From Bacteroidales bacterium (lineage in GTDB: Bacteria; Bacteroidota; Bacteroidia; Bacteroidales; UBA932), in contig JAFZXU010000005.1 in NCBI GenBank assembly GCA_017616655.1, forward strand, positions 1 to 50,498: a DNA stretch of 50,498 nucleotides. The letters are read 5' to 3'. Positions 9,194-16,511 of the stretch are shown in pieces (positions within the stretch are counted from its first letter, which is position 1; each line of letters begins with the position of its first letter). The notes below the pieces were generated by a model. The model worked only from the letters and a program-made list of their open reading frames with translations. It did not search any database and had not been told where the DNA came from. Both the position numbers and the translations under genes were made by a program.

Positions 9194-9225
9194 GCAAGAT
9201 AGGAATAATTTCTTCCGTTTGCAAA
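9194..9225 (-). promoter_or_regulatory. Promoter of the trp leader / trpB2 transcript
   Basis: On the minus strand, TTTG (9222-9225), a 20-base spacer, then TATCTTGC (9194-9201), close to the Bacteroides -33/-7 pattern with ideal spacing. It begins just after the stop of the upstream lipoprotein gene and about 20 bases before the leader ATG. Confidence 0.6.
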
Positions 9226-9240
9226 AAAACTTCAATCGCA

Positions 9241-10725
9241 TCAATGACCGCCGATGGTTATCATGCAGGGCCACCAGATTCCCGCAGAGGTGAGGATGTC
9301 ATTGGAATCGTAGTAGCGGTCCTTTCCCATCGGGGTTCCGTCAGGATATTTCCTTCCCATCGAATAGGGGTCGTACACCTCGAAATAGAGTTTCGAGGAG
9401 GTCTGGACATATCCCTTTACCAGCAGGAAGTGGCCCCAGCCCGTGCCTGAGGTATTGTAGAACTTATTCACCCTCTTGCCGGAAACATTCCCGTAAGTGA
9501 TATAGTACATATCCAGGCAGAGCAGGACTATGTTGCCCCTGTCGATCTGACCGGTGATTTCGGTATTCGAAGAGTATGACCTCTGGGAGTGGGCGATGCC
9601 GTGGTTGGTGAAATAGGCGTTTATATCACTCGTGTACCACCAGCCTCCGTTGTTGTAGAACTCGTTGCGGGCATCCTGGGTAGTGCCGGTGAAGGAGGAG
9701 TCATACCAGTGGGCCGCCATGGTTGATGATGCGGGGCCGCAGTTGACGCCGGAGCAGGGTCCGGTGCTGCCCTGGTCGATATACCACTCATAGGAGCGCT
9801 CGTTGCTCACGTAGGATACGAGGGTTCCCTCGAGTCCCCACTCCGCGAACATCTCCGTCTTGGGTTTCTTGACGGTCCAGGCGGGATCGGTCAGGGGCGG
9901 AAGGATCACGGCGTCCTTGAAAGCGAGGGTGGCGCTCCTTGTCATTGTATAATATGTATCATCGCTTCCCGACCTGGTACCCTTCGTATCGGTTATGGTT
10001 ATGGCGTAATCCGCCGGTGCTCCGTCGGCCGAATAGTGGAGGCGTCCGCTGAAGGAGAGCCCGCCCTTGTACTGCATTCCGGGAAGCGCATCGCCGTATC
10101 CTGTGTTGCTGTAGATCCACTGCGGCTTGCCGTTGTAATAGACCGCACCCCAGGAGGTGCTGGGCAGGATCTTGTTGCATGAGAAGGTGTATCGCCCATC
10201 CTGGACTCCGGGCATATCTTCGAGATAGAACTGTACGAAGGAATCAAGGCTGAGATTGATGGTCGCCCTCAGGCGGTTGTCGGTTATCTTGTACAGGACT
10301 GAGTTGCAGCTCATCGAGTATGTCGCCGGCTGGGTACCGACCCTTACGATTCCAGTCGATGGGTCATAGCGGAATTCCGCATCCACGAATGGAATGTATG
10401 AGGCGGTCAGGTAGCCGTTCATACGCCCGAGAAGGTACTCCTCCAGAGCGGGATCGGAGAAGGCGGCGTTCCAGGAGACGCCGTTGTAGGTCAGGGTCAG
10501 AAGCAGCGGTTCCGTGTCGCTCCCACTCTTGGCGAAGTAGTCGTCGAATGCCACATACACCTTGTCTCCGGCTTCCCAGGAGGTTTTGACCGCCCTCGTA
10601 CCGTCGAGGTCGGATGTTACGGTAATATCCACATCGAGGTGCCGAAGCGAGAGCTCCGGCTCTTCGATGGCGCAGGCAGAAGCCAGGAATATCAAACTGA
10701 CGATATACAGGAATCTTCTTTTCAT
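9241..10725 (-). CDS. Surface lipoprotein with fimbrillin-like N-domain and C39-like cysteine peptidase domain
   Basis: 494 aa. A lipoprotein signal peptide ends in LASAC, putting the lipidated Cys at position 18. Residues about 30-290 form a beta-rich region of the fimbrillin-like kind, with the W-x-x-GD-x-V pattern near the start. The C-terminal part (about 305-494) looks like a papain-fold C39-like peptidase: Cys in SGVNCGPASS near 328, His in GWGHFLLVKGY near 431, Asp in YDPYSM near 450. The stop is immediately before the trp leader promoter. A 48-codon gene lies 22 bases upstream in the same direction and is probably cotranscribed. The catalytic set looks intact but the substrate is unknown. 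A papain-like peptidase with another specificity is possible. Confidence 0.75.
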   Translation of the reverse strand: MKRRFLYIVSLIFLASACAIEEPELSLRHLDVDITVTSDLDGTRAVKTSWEAGDKVYVAFDDYFAKSGSDTEPLLLTLTYNGVSWNAAFSDPALEEYLLGRMNGYLTASYIPFVDAEFRYDPSTGIVRVGTQPATYSMSCNSVLYKITDNRLRATINLSLDSFVQFYLEDMPGVQDGRYTFSCNKILPSTSWGAVYYNGKPQWIYSNTGYGDALPGMQYKGGLSFSGRLHYSADGAPADYAITITDTKGTRSGSDDTYYTMTRSATLAFKDAVILPPLTDPAWTVKKPKTEMFAEWGLEGTLVSYVSNERSYEWYIDQGSTGPCSGVNCGPASSTMAAHWYDSSFTGTTQDARNEFYNNGGWWYTSDINAYFTNHGIAHSQRSYSSNTEITGQIDRGNIVLLCLDMYYITYGNVSGKRVNKFYNTSGTGWGHFLLVKGYVQTSSKLYFEVYDPYSMGRKYPDGTPMGKDRYYDSNDILTSAGIWWPCMITIGGH

Positions 10726-10747
10726 AATACTCCGGTTTTAAGGTTTA

Positions 10748-10894
10748 CTACCATCTTTGCTCGGGATTGAATCCGGGGAACGGAACCTCCATCCCTCCGG
10801 CATCCACATTGCTGGCGCACAGCGTGCCTGCAGGCAAAGGCTCCACGACCTCCACCCGGGGTATCTCATAGATCAGTTTCTGTTTCATATCCAT
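10748..10894 (-). CDS. Small peptide (48 aa) upstream of the C39-like lipoprotein
   Basis: A minus-strand ORF with ATG at 10894 (or 10888) and TAG at 10748. It begins MDMKQKLIYEIPRVEVVEP, continues through ..TLCASNVDAGG.. and ends FPGFNPEQRW. The pattern of a polar start, a hydrophobic VEVVE-type strand, a central Cys-Ala-Ser-Asn and an aromatic C-terminus is like short Bacteroidales proteins often found before fimbrillin-type lipoproteins. There is no signal peptide. It sits 22 bases ahead of the lipoprotein start and behind a TAATTTTG promoter box. Function unknown. The similar arrangement at 15568-15702 supports it being real. Confidence 0.7.
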   Translation of the reverse strand: MDMKQKLIYEIPRVEVVEPLPAGTLCASNVDAGGMEVPFPGFNPEQRW

Positions 10895-10913
10895 AATCCG
10901 TCAGTTTGTTGCC

Positions 10914-10921
10914 CAAAATTA
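10914..10921 (-). promoter_or_regulatory. -7 box (TAATTTTG) for the small peptide / C39-like lipoprotein pair
   Basis: The minus-strand TAATTTTG fits TAnnTTTG and lies 19 bases upstream of the ATG at 10894, in a short AT-rich divergent gap. Confidence 0.55.
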
Positions 10922-10963
10922 AGAATATTATCGTAAATTGCACTATCCTTTTACTTTGCTATC

Positions 10964-13288
10964 ATGAAACGAATCACCATCCTTTCGCGGCTCGCAGCAT
11001 TCCTGCTTGCCCTCCTTGCCGTCGCACCGCAGGTGCGTGCACAGAAACTCACCGAAAAAGAGATTGAAGAGACCATCCTCGGCTATATGGACGACTGCCG
11101 CACCAGAGGCATGTCGGTCGCCCTTGTGATGGGCGATGAGATCATATACCAGAAAGCCTTCGGATGGCGCGACTTCGAGGCCGGCGACCCGCTGGATATC
11201 AACGATTTGTTCAAGATTGCGTCCATCTCGAAATCATTCTCGGCAGTCTCTATCATGCAGCTGGTGGACCAGGGCAAGCTTTCGCTCGACGACGATGTGA
11301 GCGACCTGATTGGCTTCACGGTACGCCACCCGCTTTGGCCGGAGATTCCCATCACCTTGAGGATGATGATGTCCCATACCTCCGGAATGAAAGACGGAAA
11401 CGGCAACTCCAGTTACTGGACCCCGGACTGGGTGGACCCCGCCATCACCCCTCGAGATTCGATGATCAAGTATGCGTGGTACGACTATGCTCCCGGGCAG
11501 GGCTACAACTACTGCAACCGCGGTTTCAACATGCTGGGCCGCATAATCGAGCGGGCAACGGGCGAGAGGTTCGACGACTATGTGCGCCACCACGTCCTCG
11601 ACAGGGTCGGAATCGGGATGGCCGGCTACAACGTGGATTCCCTGGACGCTTCGCGCCTCGTGGCGAAATACTCCTACAACAAGGCTAAAGACACTCTCAT
11701 CCGCACCCAGCCATATGTGCGCGTGAACGAGAAGAAGGTCGCGGACGGCACATACGTCATAGGCAAGGACGGCAACTACTGGTCTCCCACGGGCGGAATG
11801 AAAATCTCCGCCCCCGACCTCGCGAAATGGATGATGTGCCTCAGGGACAGCTGCATCACCGCCTCCGGCGACAGGCTGATCTCCGCAGAGAGCTACAAGA
11901 GGCTCTTCACTCCCATCACGCCGGCGGACCCCGGCACCCTCTACTGCCAGGGACTCCGCACCGAGACCCGTTTCATAGAGGGCAAGACCCTTCGCGGCCA
12001 CACCGGCTCCCTCCACGGCCTGAAGAGCTGCATGTTCTTCTGCCCGGGCGAGGACTGGGGCTTCGTCTGCCTCTGCTCCAGCACCAAGACCGACAAGATC
12101 AACCAGATCTACAAGATTTACTACGAGACCATCAACCTGCTTTATGAGCAGAAGATAAAGCCCATTATGGACGAGAATCTCCACGAAGAGCTTGCGGACA
12201 TCATGAAGAGGCACGAAGTCATCTCGATGACGGCTGCAGTGGTGAGGGGCGACAAGGTCGTCTATTCCGACGCCCTCGGTCTCAAGAGCCGCGAGACCGG
12301 CGAACCGGCATCGGTGACAGACATCTACCGCATCGCCTCCATCTCCAAAACCTTCTCCGGAGCATCGATAATGCAGCTTGTAGAGCAGGGCAAGGTGGGG
12401 CTGGACAATGATGTGAGCGACATTCTGGGCTACCGCATACGCAATCCGAAATTCCCCGATGTGCCCATCACAGTGAGGATGCTCCTCTCCCACACCTCCA
12501 GCGTGGTGGACAACCCGAAGGTTGATTACAAAAGGTCGCTCTGCGGTACTATCATTCCCGGAACGGCGGATCCCGACACCATCGCCTGCTGCTACTCAGA
12601 CTACGAACCGGGCACTCACTACGAGTACTCCAACCGCGGCATCAACCTCGTCGGCGCCGTGATAGAGCGCCTCTCCGGCGAGAGATTCGACAATTATGTC
12701 AGGCAGCACCTCCTTCTGCCGCTGGGCATCACCGACGCCGGCTTCAACGTGGATTCGCTCGACCACAGCCGTTTCGCCACCCTATACAAGAAGGAGGGCA
12801 AGTTCGTGGCGCAGCCCGGAGCATACCGTCGTTATCCCGAATACGATACGTACAGGCTGGGCATAGACACTCCCGTCCTCTCCCCCGCCGGCGGAATGAA
12901 GATATCGATTCTCGGCCTTGCAGAATGGATGACTACCCTGAAGAACGGCGGCACCGGCACCAACGGAGTGCAGGTTCTCACGCCCGAGAGCGTCGAGACG
13001 ATGTTTAAGAAAGCCGTTCCCGACGGTGTCAAAGGCTCCTTTGGGGCAGGTTATGGCCTCACCGCCAGCACAAATCCCCAGCTTCTGGGATTCCCGATGA
13101 GGGGCCACGGCGGAAGCGCCTACGGCCTCAGGAGCTGCCTTTATTTCAGCCCTGAAAAGGATTTCGGAATGGTATTCTTCTGCTCCAGCACCGACGGTGC
13201 CTCCGGCCCTTACGGCGGCGCTGTGGCAGCTTACTGCGAAGCCGCCGAAGCCCTCTACCGCGCCTACATCGCCAACAAACTGGACTGA
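10964..13288 (+). CDS. Secreted tandem serine hydrolase (two class C beta-lactamase/esterase-like domains)
   Basis: 774 aa with a signal peptide ending near VRAQ. Two complete copies of a beta-lactamase-family (class C / PBP4*-like) domain follow each other. Copy 1 (about 30-390) has SISKSF (nucleophile Ser and Lys near 88-91), YCN and GHTGSLHG. Copy 2 (about 400-770) has SISKTF near 459-462, YSN and GHGGSAYG. Both SxxK and YxN pairs are kept, so both sites may be active. Such proteins are usually D-amino-acid peptidases, esterases or beta-lactam-interacting enzymes; true beta-lactamase activity cannot be claimed. The start lies 6 bases after a TACTTTG box, so the mRNA leader would be very short. 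A small acidic gene follows after 21 bases. Confidence 0.87.
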   Translation: MKRITILSRLAAFLLALLAVAPQVRAQKLTEKEIEETILGYMDDCRTRGMSVALVMGDEIIYQKAFGWRDFEAGDPLDINDLFKIASISKSFSAVSIMQLVDQGKLSLDDDVSDLIGFTVRHPLWPEIPITLRMMMSHTSGMKDGNGNSSYWTPDWVDPAITPRDSMIKYAWYDYAPGQGYNYCNRGFNMLGRIIERATGERFDDYVRHHVLDRVGIGMAGYNVDSLDASRLVAKYSYNKAKDTLIRTQPYVRVNEKKVADGTYVIGKDGNYWSPTGGMKISAPDLAKWMMCLRDSCITASGDRLISAESYKRLFTPITPADPGTLYCQGLRTETRFIEGKTLRGHTGSLHGLKSCMFFCPGEDWGFVCLCSSTKTDKINQIYKIYYETINLLYEQKIKPIMDENLHEELADIMKRHEVISMTAAVVRGDKVVYSDALGLKSRETGEPASVTDIYRIASISKTFSGASIMQLVEQGKVGLDNDVSDILGYRIRNPKFPDVPITVRMLLSHTSSVVDNPKVDYKRSLCGTIIPGTADPDTIACCYSDYEPGTHYEYSNRGINLVGAVIERLSGERFDNYVRQHLLLPLGITDAGFNVDSLDHSRFATLYKKEGKFVAQPGAYRRYPEYDTYRLGIDTPVLSPAGGMKISILGLAEWMTTLKNGGTGTNGVQVLTPESVETMFKKAVPDGVKGSFGAGYGLTASTNPQLLGFPMRGHGGSAYGLRSCLYFSPEKDFGMVFFCSSTDGASGPYGGAVAAYCEAAEALYRAYIANKLD

Positions 13289-13309
13289 TCTCCCTAGTGA
13301 CGCACTGAA

Positions 13310-13525
13310 ATGACAGAAAAAAAGAGATCCTGGTGGAGTTTCTTCGACTTCAACGAAAACAGTATCGGAAAGAGAGGCGAGTTCGCCAACAACGACGAGG
13401 ACCTCGCCATCGAAGAAGAAATGCGACAGTTGAAAAGCGTCGACCATGACGCCGATCTCCAGGAGCATTTCGGATGGGAAAACGAGATGAACTACGACGC
13501 CGACAAAGACGATGACGACTGGTAG
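13310..13525 (+). CDS. Small acidic protein of unknown function
   Basis: 71 aa, strongly acidic, with an N-terminal KKRSWWSFFDF patch and a DDDDW end. No signal peptide, membrane segment or known motif is seen. It starts 21 bases after the tandem serine hydrolase gene in the same direction and may be cotranscribed. Codon use looks like the neighbours', which supports coding, but I do not recognise a family. Confidence 0.55.
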   Translation: MTEKKRSWWSFFDFNENSIGKRGEFANNDEDLAIEEEMRQLKSVDHDADLQEHFGWENEMNYDADKDDDDW

Positions 13526-13599
13526 GTCATCAGAATACAAGAAACTTCAATTAACAGAATGTTAATAACAAAATGTTAATTCAATTCCGTTAAGGTATT

Positions 13600-13765
13600 T
13601 CTTTCTCCGCTGCGTTCGGAGGGTTAGTACCCTTCGGACTAGGGTGCTCCCGTGCCTATTCGGCACCCCTCTGCTTCGCAGCTCCGTGGGCTCCCCCGCA
13701 ACGTGTTTACGTGGCTCTGCCCCGACCCCCGCCGTCATGCCCGCGCAGGCGGGCATCTCTAGCGT
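13600..13765. repeat. Intergenic REP-like palindromic region, left copy
   Basis: A GC-rich noncoding stretch in an otherwise AT-rich gap, with several short hairpins such as GTGCC-TATTC-GGCAC. It ends in the palindrome ATGCCCGC-GCAG-GCGGGCAT at 13737-13756. The same palindrome with its flanks recurs in inverted orientation at 16416-16435. No ORF in it looks coding. Confidence 0.6.
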
Positions 13766-13786
13766 GGAAACTGATTCAGCATTACG

Positions 13787-14086
13787 TTAATCTTTATACT
13801 TGATTGTCGCAACACCGACATCATAAGAGAAGTCAGATATTGTTTGACCTGCTTTCAGCCATATCTCAGTCAAATAGGGATTGTTATCGCACTTCAACGT
13901 ACTTAAAAGAGTATTACTACTAACATCAAGGCTAGTCAATTGATTCTGGCTGCACAACAGTCTGGTCAATGCCGTATTGTGGCTGACATCAAGGCTAGTC
14001 AGTTGATTCTGGTCGCAAGACATTGATGTCAGTGCCGTCGCGTGACTGAGATCCAAATTGGTCAATAGATTCTCTTCGCAGTGCAA
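13787..14086 (-). pseudogene. Out-of-frame C-terminal remainder of the LRR lipoprotein
   Basis: This minus-strand frame continues the 21-residue LRR pattern of the upstream ORF (LTSLDVSHNTALTRLLCSQNQ type, three units) and closes with a typical C-terminal cap (NPYLTEIWLKAGQ then a short beta tail to YKD). It is one frame away from the 14062-15549 ORF and has no start codon of its own at a sensible place. The joint at about 14086-14096 lacks a base, and the repeat unit there is also about three codons short, as if about ten bases were lost. Confidence 0.7.
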
Positions 14087-14500
14087 CGCGGATTATTACT
14101 GATATCCAGAGTGATCAGTTGATTCAAAAAGCAGTACAGCGTTCTTAGCTCCGTATTATTGCTGACATCCAGACTAGTCAGTTGATTCTCCTGGCACCAT
14201 AATACTGTCAGCTCTGTATTGTGGCTGACATCCAGACTGGTCAGCTGATTCTGGTTGCAGCGGAAGTCGCTCAACGTCATATTGTGGCTGATATCCAGAC
14301 TGGTCAGTTGATTCTGGTCGCACCACATTTTTGTCAGTGCCGCATTGTGGCTGACATCCAGGTTGATCAGTTTATTCTTGAAGCAGCGCAAATCGGTCAG
14401 CGCCGTATTGTGGGTAACATCCAGACTGGTCAGTTGATTATCATAACAAGCCAATGCTTTTAGTGCCGTATTGTGGCTAATATCTATACTTTTTAGCGGG
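13895..14500 (-). repeat. 63-bp tandem repeats encoding leucine-rich repeats
   Basis: About ten imperfect 63-base units encode 21-residue LRRs (LTSLDVSHNTALxxLxCxxNQ). Several neighbouring units are nearly identical at DNA level, which makes unequal recombination and unit loss likely. The frameshift lies inside this array. Confidence 0.8.
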
Positions 14501-15549
14501 TTTCCTGGGCAAATGAGTTCTTCTAAGTTTGTAAAGGCTTCTATTCCCTTCAATGACTCTATACCTTTACTTCCAATGGACACCCTAGTAATCAATAGAG
14601 CTTCTGGATAAGAAATCTCCCCATCTCCATCCTTGTCGAATTTAGACACACAGTAAGCTTTGAATTTGGCATCTTCGAATTCCACCAATTGACTATCGAA
14701 TACAGCTTCGAGAGCCGGCATTGTATTGACGACATTGCGCTGGATGGTGCGGGAGGCGGTGGTGGACTTCTTCATCTGCATCACGCCTTCGCCGACTGCC
14801 TTGATGGTGAAGCCGTTCGAGAAGGTGGTCGGAGGAATCACGAACCAGAACTCAGTGGCGGTTTCAGCAGTTCGGCCAAGCTGTATACCCTCTCCGCAGT
14901 CAATGGTAATGGTTGTAGTGGCCTCTTCAGACATTACGATAGTCGGGGCAGCAGCGTGACTTGCTGTAACGGTTGCAGCTCCAGCTATCTTCTCTCCATT
15001 GTTTCCTTCAAATGTGACGGCCTTAACAGTTGCATCTCCATATAGTTTGACGACAAGATAGCCGCATACATTCCTGAAGGGAAGGAAGTAGTCATTAATT
15101 CCATCGGTTACGGCTACCATTGTATTAGCCCCGACACCAAATGTATTAGGTGCATAAGGCTGAACTGAAGGCAGAATCAGTTTGATTCTTTCATCTCCCG
15201 TCAGACTTGTCGCAGAATTATACGGATATACGGCGTAGTTGTTCAATACGGTATTGCCGATATGGATGGAGCCTACAGGCTCAAAGGGACCTTCAGTGTC
15301 TCCAGTCTGACCGGCAAAACTGGACTGCTGGTTGTAGGTAGTGGCGAATATCGACAGACGGTCGTCAGCATTCCAATACAAACGGAGGTTGCTATCAACA
15401 TATGTGCGTGTATCCACTTTTTCGAAACCAGCAGTGAACGTCTGCCCTTTTCTGCTCTCTATTCCGCCCACGTTGTCAACATCTGCCCGCTCGCAGCCTG
15501 CAAGAAGCGCAAGCGCAGCAAAAACAATTAAAGTAATATCTTGTTTCAT
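14062..15549 (-). CDS. Surface lipoprotein with fimbrillin-like N-domain, EF-hand-like motif and leucine-rich repeats (frameshifted)
   Basis: 495 aa as read. The signal peptide ends ALLAGC (lipidated Cys near 19). Residues about 35-290 match the fimbrillin-like domain also seen at the start of the 25063-27630 protein. A calcium-loop-like DKDGDGEISYPEA follows near 310, then LRRs of 21 residues resembling internalin-type surface adhesins. The ORF ends abruptly at TAKRIY inside a repeat; the next repeats continue in another frame (13787-14086). So the gene is a single frameshifted CDS, a recent pseudogene, or an assembly error in the repeats. A 44-codon gene lies 18 bases upstream in the same direction. 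Base composition is visibly more AT-rich than the housekeeping neighbours. Confidence 0.8.
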   Translation of the reverse strand: MKQDITLIVFAALALLAGCERADVDNVGGIESRKGQTFTAGFEKVDTRTYVDSNLRLYWNADDRLSIFATTYNQQSSFAGQTGDTEGPFEPVGSIHIGNTVLNNYAVYPYNSATSLTGDERIKLILPSVQPYAPNTFGVGANTMVAVTDGINDYFLPFRNVCGYLVVKLYGDATVKAVTFEGNNGEKIAGAATVTASHAAAPTIVMSEEATTTITIDCGEGIQLGRTAETATEFWFVIPPTTFSNGFTIKAVGEGVMQMKKSTTASRTIQRNVVNTMPALEAVFDSQLVEFEDAKFKAYCVSKFDKDGDGEISYPEALLITRVSIGSKGIESLKGIEAFTNLEELICPGNPLKSIDISHNTALKALACYDNQLTSLDVTHNTALTDLRCFKNKLINLDVSHNAALTKMWCDQNQLTSLDISHNMTLSDFRCNQNQLTSLDVSHNTELTVLWCQENQLTSLDVSNNTELRTLYCFLNQLITLDISNNPRCTAKRIY

Positions 15550-15567
15550 AATGCGTTGTATCGTTTA

Positions 15568-15702
15568 TCAGTTCCAACCCCACTCGCCGCCGAGACTAGG
15601 ATTCTCAAGACTTGAAGTTGCTATGATCTGCTGAGTTTTCAAGAGCAGGACCGTGGTCTCAGGCGGGCAATACGTTTGGGGATTGAGCAATTCGTTTTCC
15701 AT
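15568..15702 (-). CDS. Small peptide (44 aa) upstream of the LRR lipoprotein
   Basis: A minus-strand ORF, ATG at 15702 and TGA at 15568, 18 bases before the LRR lipoprotein start. It begins MENELLNPQTYCPPETTV and ends IIATSSLENPSLGGEWGWN. The IIATS..NP..GGEWxW ending is a pattern I associate with very short Bacteroidales proteins encoded next to surface lipoproteins. There is no signal peptide. Function unknown. It parallels 10748-10894 in size, position and aromatic C-terminus. Confidence 0.7.
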   Translation of the reverse strand: MENELLNPQTYCPPETTVLLLKTQQIIATSSLENPSLGGEWGWN

Positions 15703-15745
15703 GGTTTTATCCGGCGCCCTGCCCCACGGGTCAAGTTGTAATTAT

Positions 15746-15953
15746 AAAAAAGTGTGGAGCCGCTTATCTGCTTCGAGGCTCTGCAAAGCCCTGCATCAAA
15801 AAACCGGTACTCCACACTCGTATGGATATGTGCCAGGATGGCACGATATACCAAACACGAGATGGGTGTACGCCGCCTTGATGCATGGAAATTTTGCAGA
15901 TTTCGAAGCAAGGAAAGCTTACACTTTCATCATATGTCCGTCAGTTGCCTGAC
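15746..15953 (-). ncRNA. Candidate structured RNA (long imperfect hairpin) or palindromic element
   Basis: A minus-strand transcript would start at a GUCAG-GCAA-CUGAC hairpin just after a TATATTTG box (15958-15965) and end at six U (15746-15751). The whole is a near-palindrome centred near 15838. Its core is GTGCCA/TGGCAC (15830-15844), flanked by CUCGU/ACGAG. Three exact 8-bp blocks pair at 15792-15799/15878-15885, 15780-15787/15893-15900 and 15769-15776/15903-15910. A terminator-type stem GTGTGGAG/CTCCACAC (15752-15817) precedes the U-run. It is no standard tRNA, tmRNA, RNase P or SRP RNA that I recognise. It could be a 6S-like rod RNA, a leader of the downstream lipoprotein genes, or a MITE/REPIN-like DNA element. 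Confidence 0.45.
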
Positions 15954-15957
15954 AGTG

Positions 15958-15965
15958 CAAATATA
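15958..15965 (-). promoter_or_regulatory. -7 box (TATATTTG) for the structured RNA candidate
   Basis: The minus-strand TATATTTG fits TAnnTTTG exactly and is placed so that transcription would begin at the first hairpin of the RNA candidate. Confidence 0.5.
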
Positions 15966-16059
15966 AGAAAAAGATATGGCAACTGAGCCAGATGGAGAGT
16001 ACTTTCCATCAGGCGCAGTGTATCAAGAGATTCTCGCCTTAGTTGAGGTGCCCGGTCAG

Positions 16060-16140
16060 GCCGGGCAGGACGGGAACGACGCCGGGCAGGACGGAGTGGA
16101 AGCCGGGGATGATGGCGTGGATGTGGGCAGGACGAAAACT
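16060..16140. repeat. 21-bp imperfect tandem repeats (about 3.8 units)
   Basis: Units at 16060, 16081, 16102 and 16123 share the core GCCGGGCAGGACG, followed by a variable part. The units are related to the GCGGGCATGACG repeats at 16428. Confidence 0.7.
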
Positions 16141-16415
16141 GGCAAAGTGACGTCGGGAGAAGTGCCTTAGAAGTGCGTCTGAGACGTGTTCTCCGGCATC
16201 ACTGCCCGGAATAAGGCAGTAACGTCGAAACATAAAAACTAACACTCTCATTATCAGCACTTTACCGATTAGCCTTCGGCTTCACTTTGTCGGTTTATTT
16301 GCAAAAACCGATCATCTTACACATTCGGTGAATACCAAGGTCCTGCGGAGCGGCGAGCCGGGTTCGCTTCGTCCTTCGGCAGGCTCAGGACTGGCTTCAG
16401 AATGACAGAATGGAG

Positions 16416-16481
16416 ATGCCCGCCTGCGCGGGCATGACGAAAGAGAACGCGGGCATGACGAAAGAGAACGCGGGCATGACG
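16416..16481. repeat. REP-like palindrome (right, inverted copy) plus 21-bp tandem repeats
   Basis: ATGCCCGCCTGCGCGGGCAT at 16416-16435 is the exact reverse complement of the copy at 13737-13756, with matching flanks. It overlaps GCGGGCATGACGAAAGAGAAC, repeated at 16428 and 16449 with a partial third unit at 16470. Confidence 0.8.
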
Positions 16482-16511
16482 GAGGATAGCCGTATGGACC
16501 ACTTAGAATTA

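Larger units (their letters stand above)
15966..16511. other. Noncoding region with repeats, no convincing gene
   Basis: This gap between the RNA candidate and the orphan lipoprotein holds two sets of short tandem repeats (16060-16140 and 16428-16481) and an inverted copy of the REP-like palindrome (16416-16435). The only ORF of note (15976-16170) merely translates the repeats. No RNA or promoter can be assigned with confidence. Confidence 0.6.

Noticed and set aside
8933-9274. 113-codon minus-strand ORF over the trp leader region
   Set aside because: It runs through the terminator, leader peptide and promoter in another frame; the regulatory reading explains the sequence better.
13895-14500. 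CRISPR-like regular repeats
   Set aside because: The 63-bp units are continuous coding LRR repeats without unique spacers.
15754-15966. 70-codon plus-strand ORF over the palindromic RNA candidate
   Set aside because: It runs through the whole palindrome and contains no protein-like features.
15976-16170. 64-codon plus-strand ORF rich in Gly, Asp and Gln
   Set aside because: It is a translation of the 21-bp tandem repeats with no start signal or homology pattern, so I treat it as noncoding.
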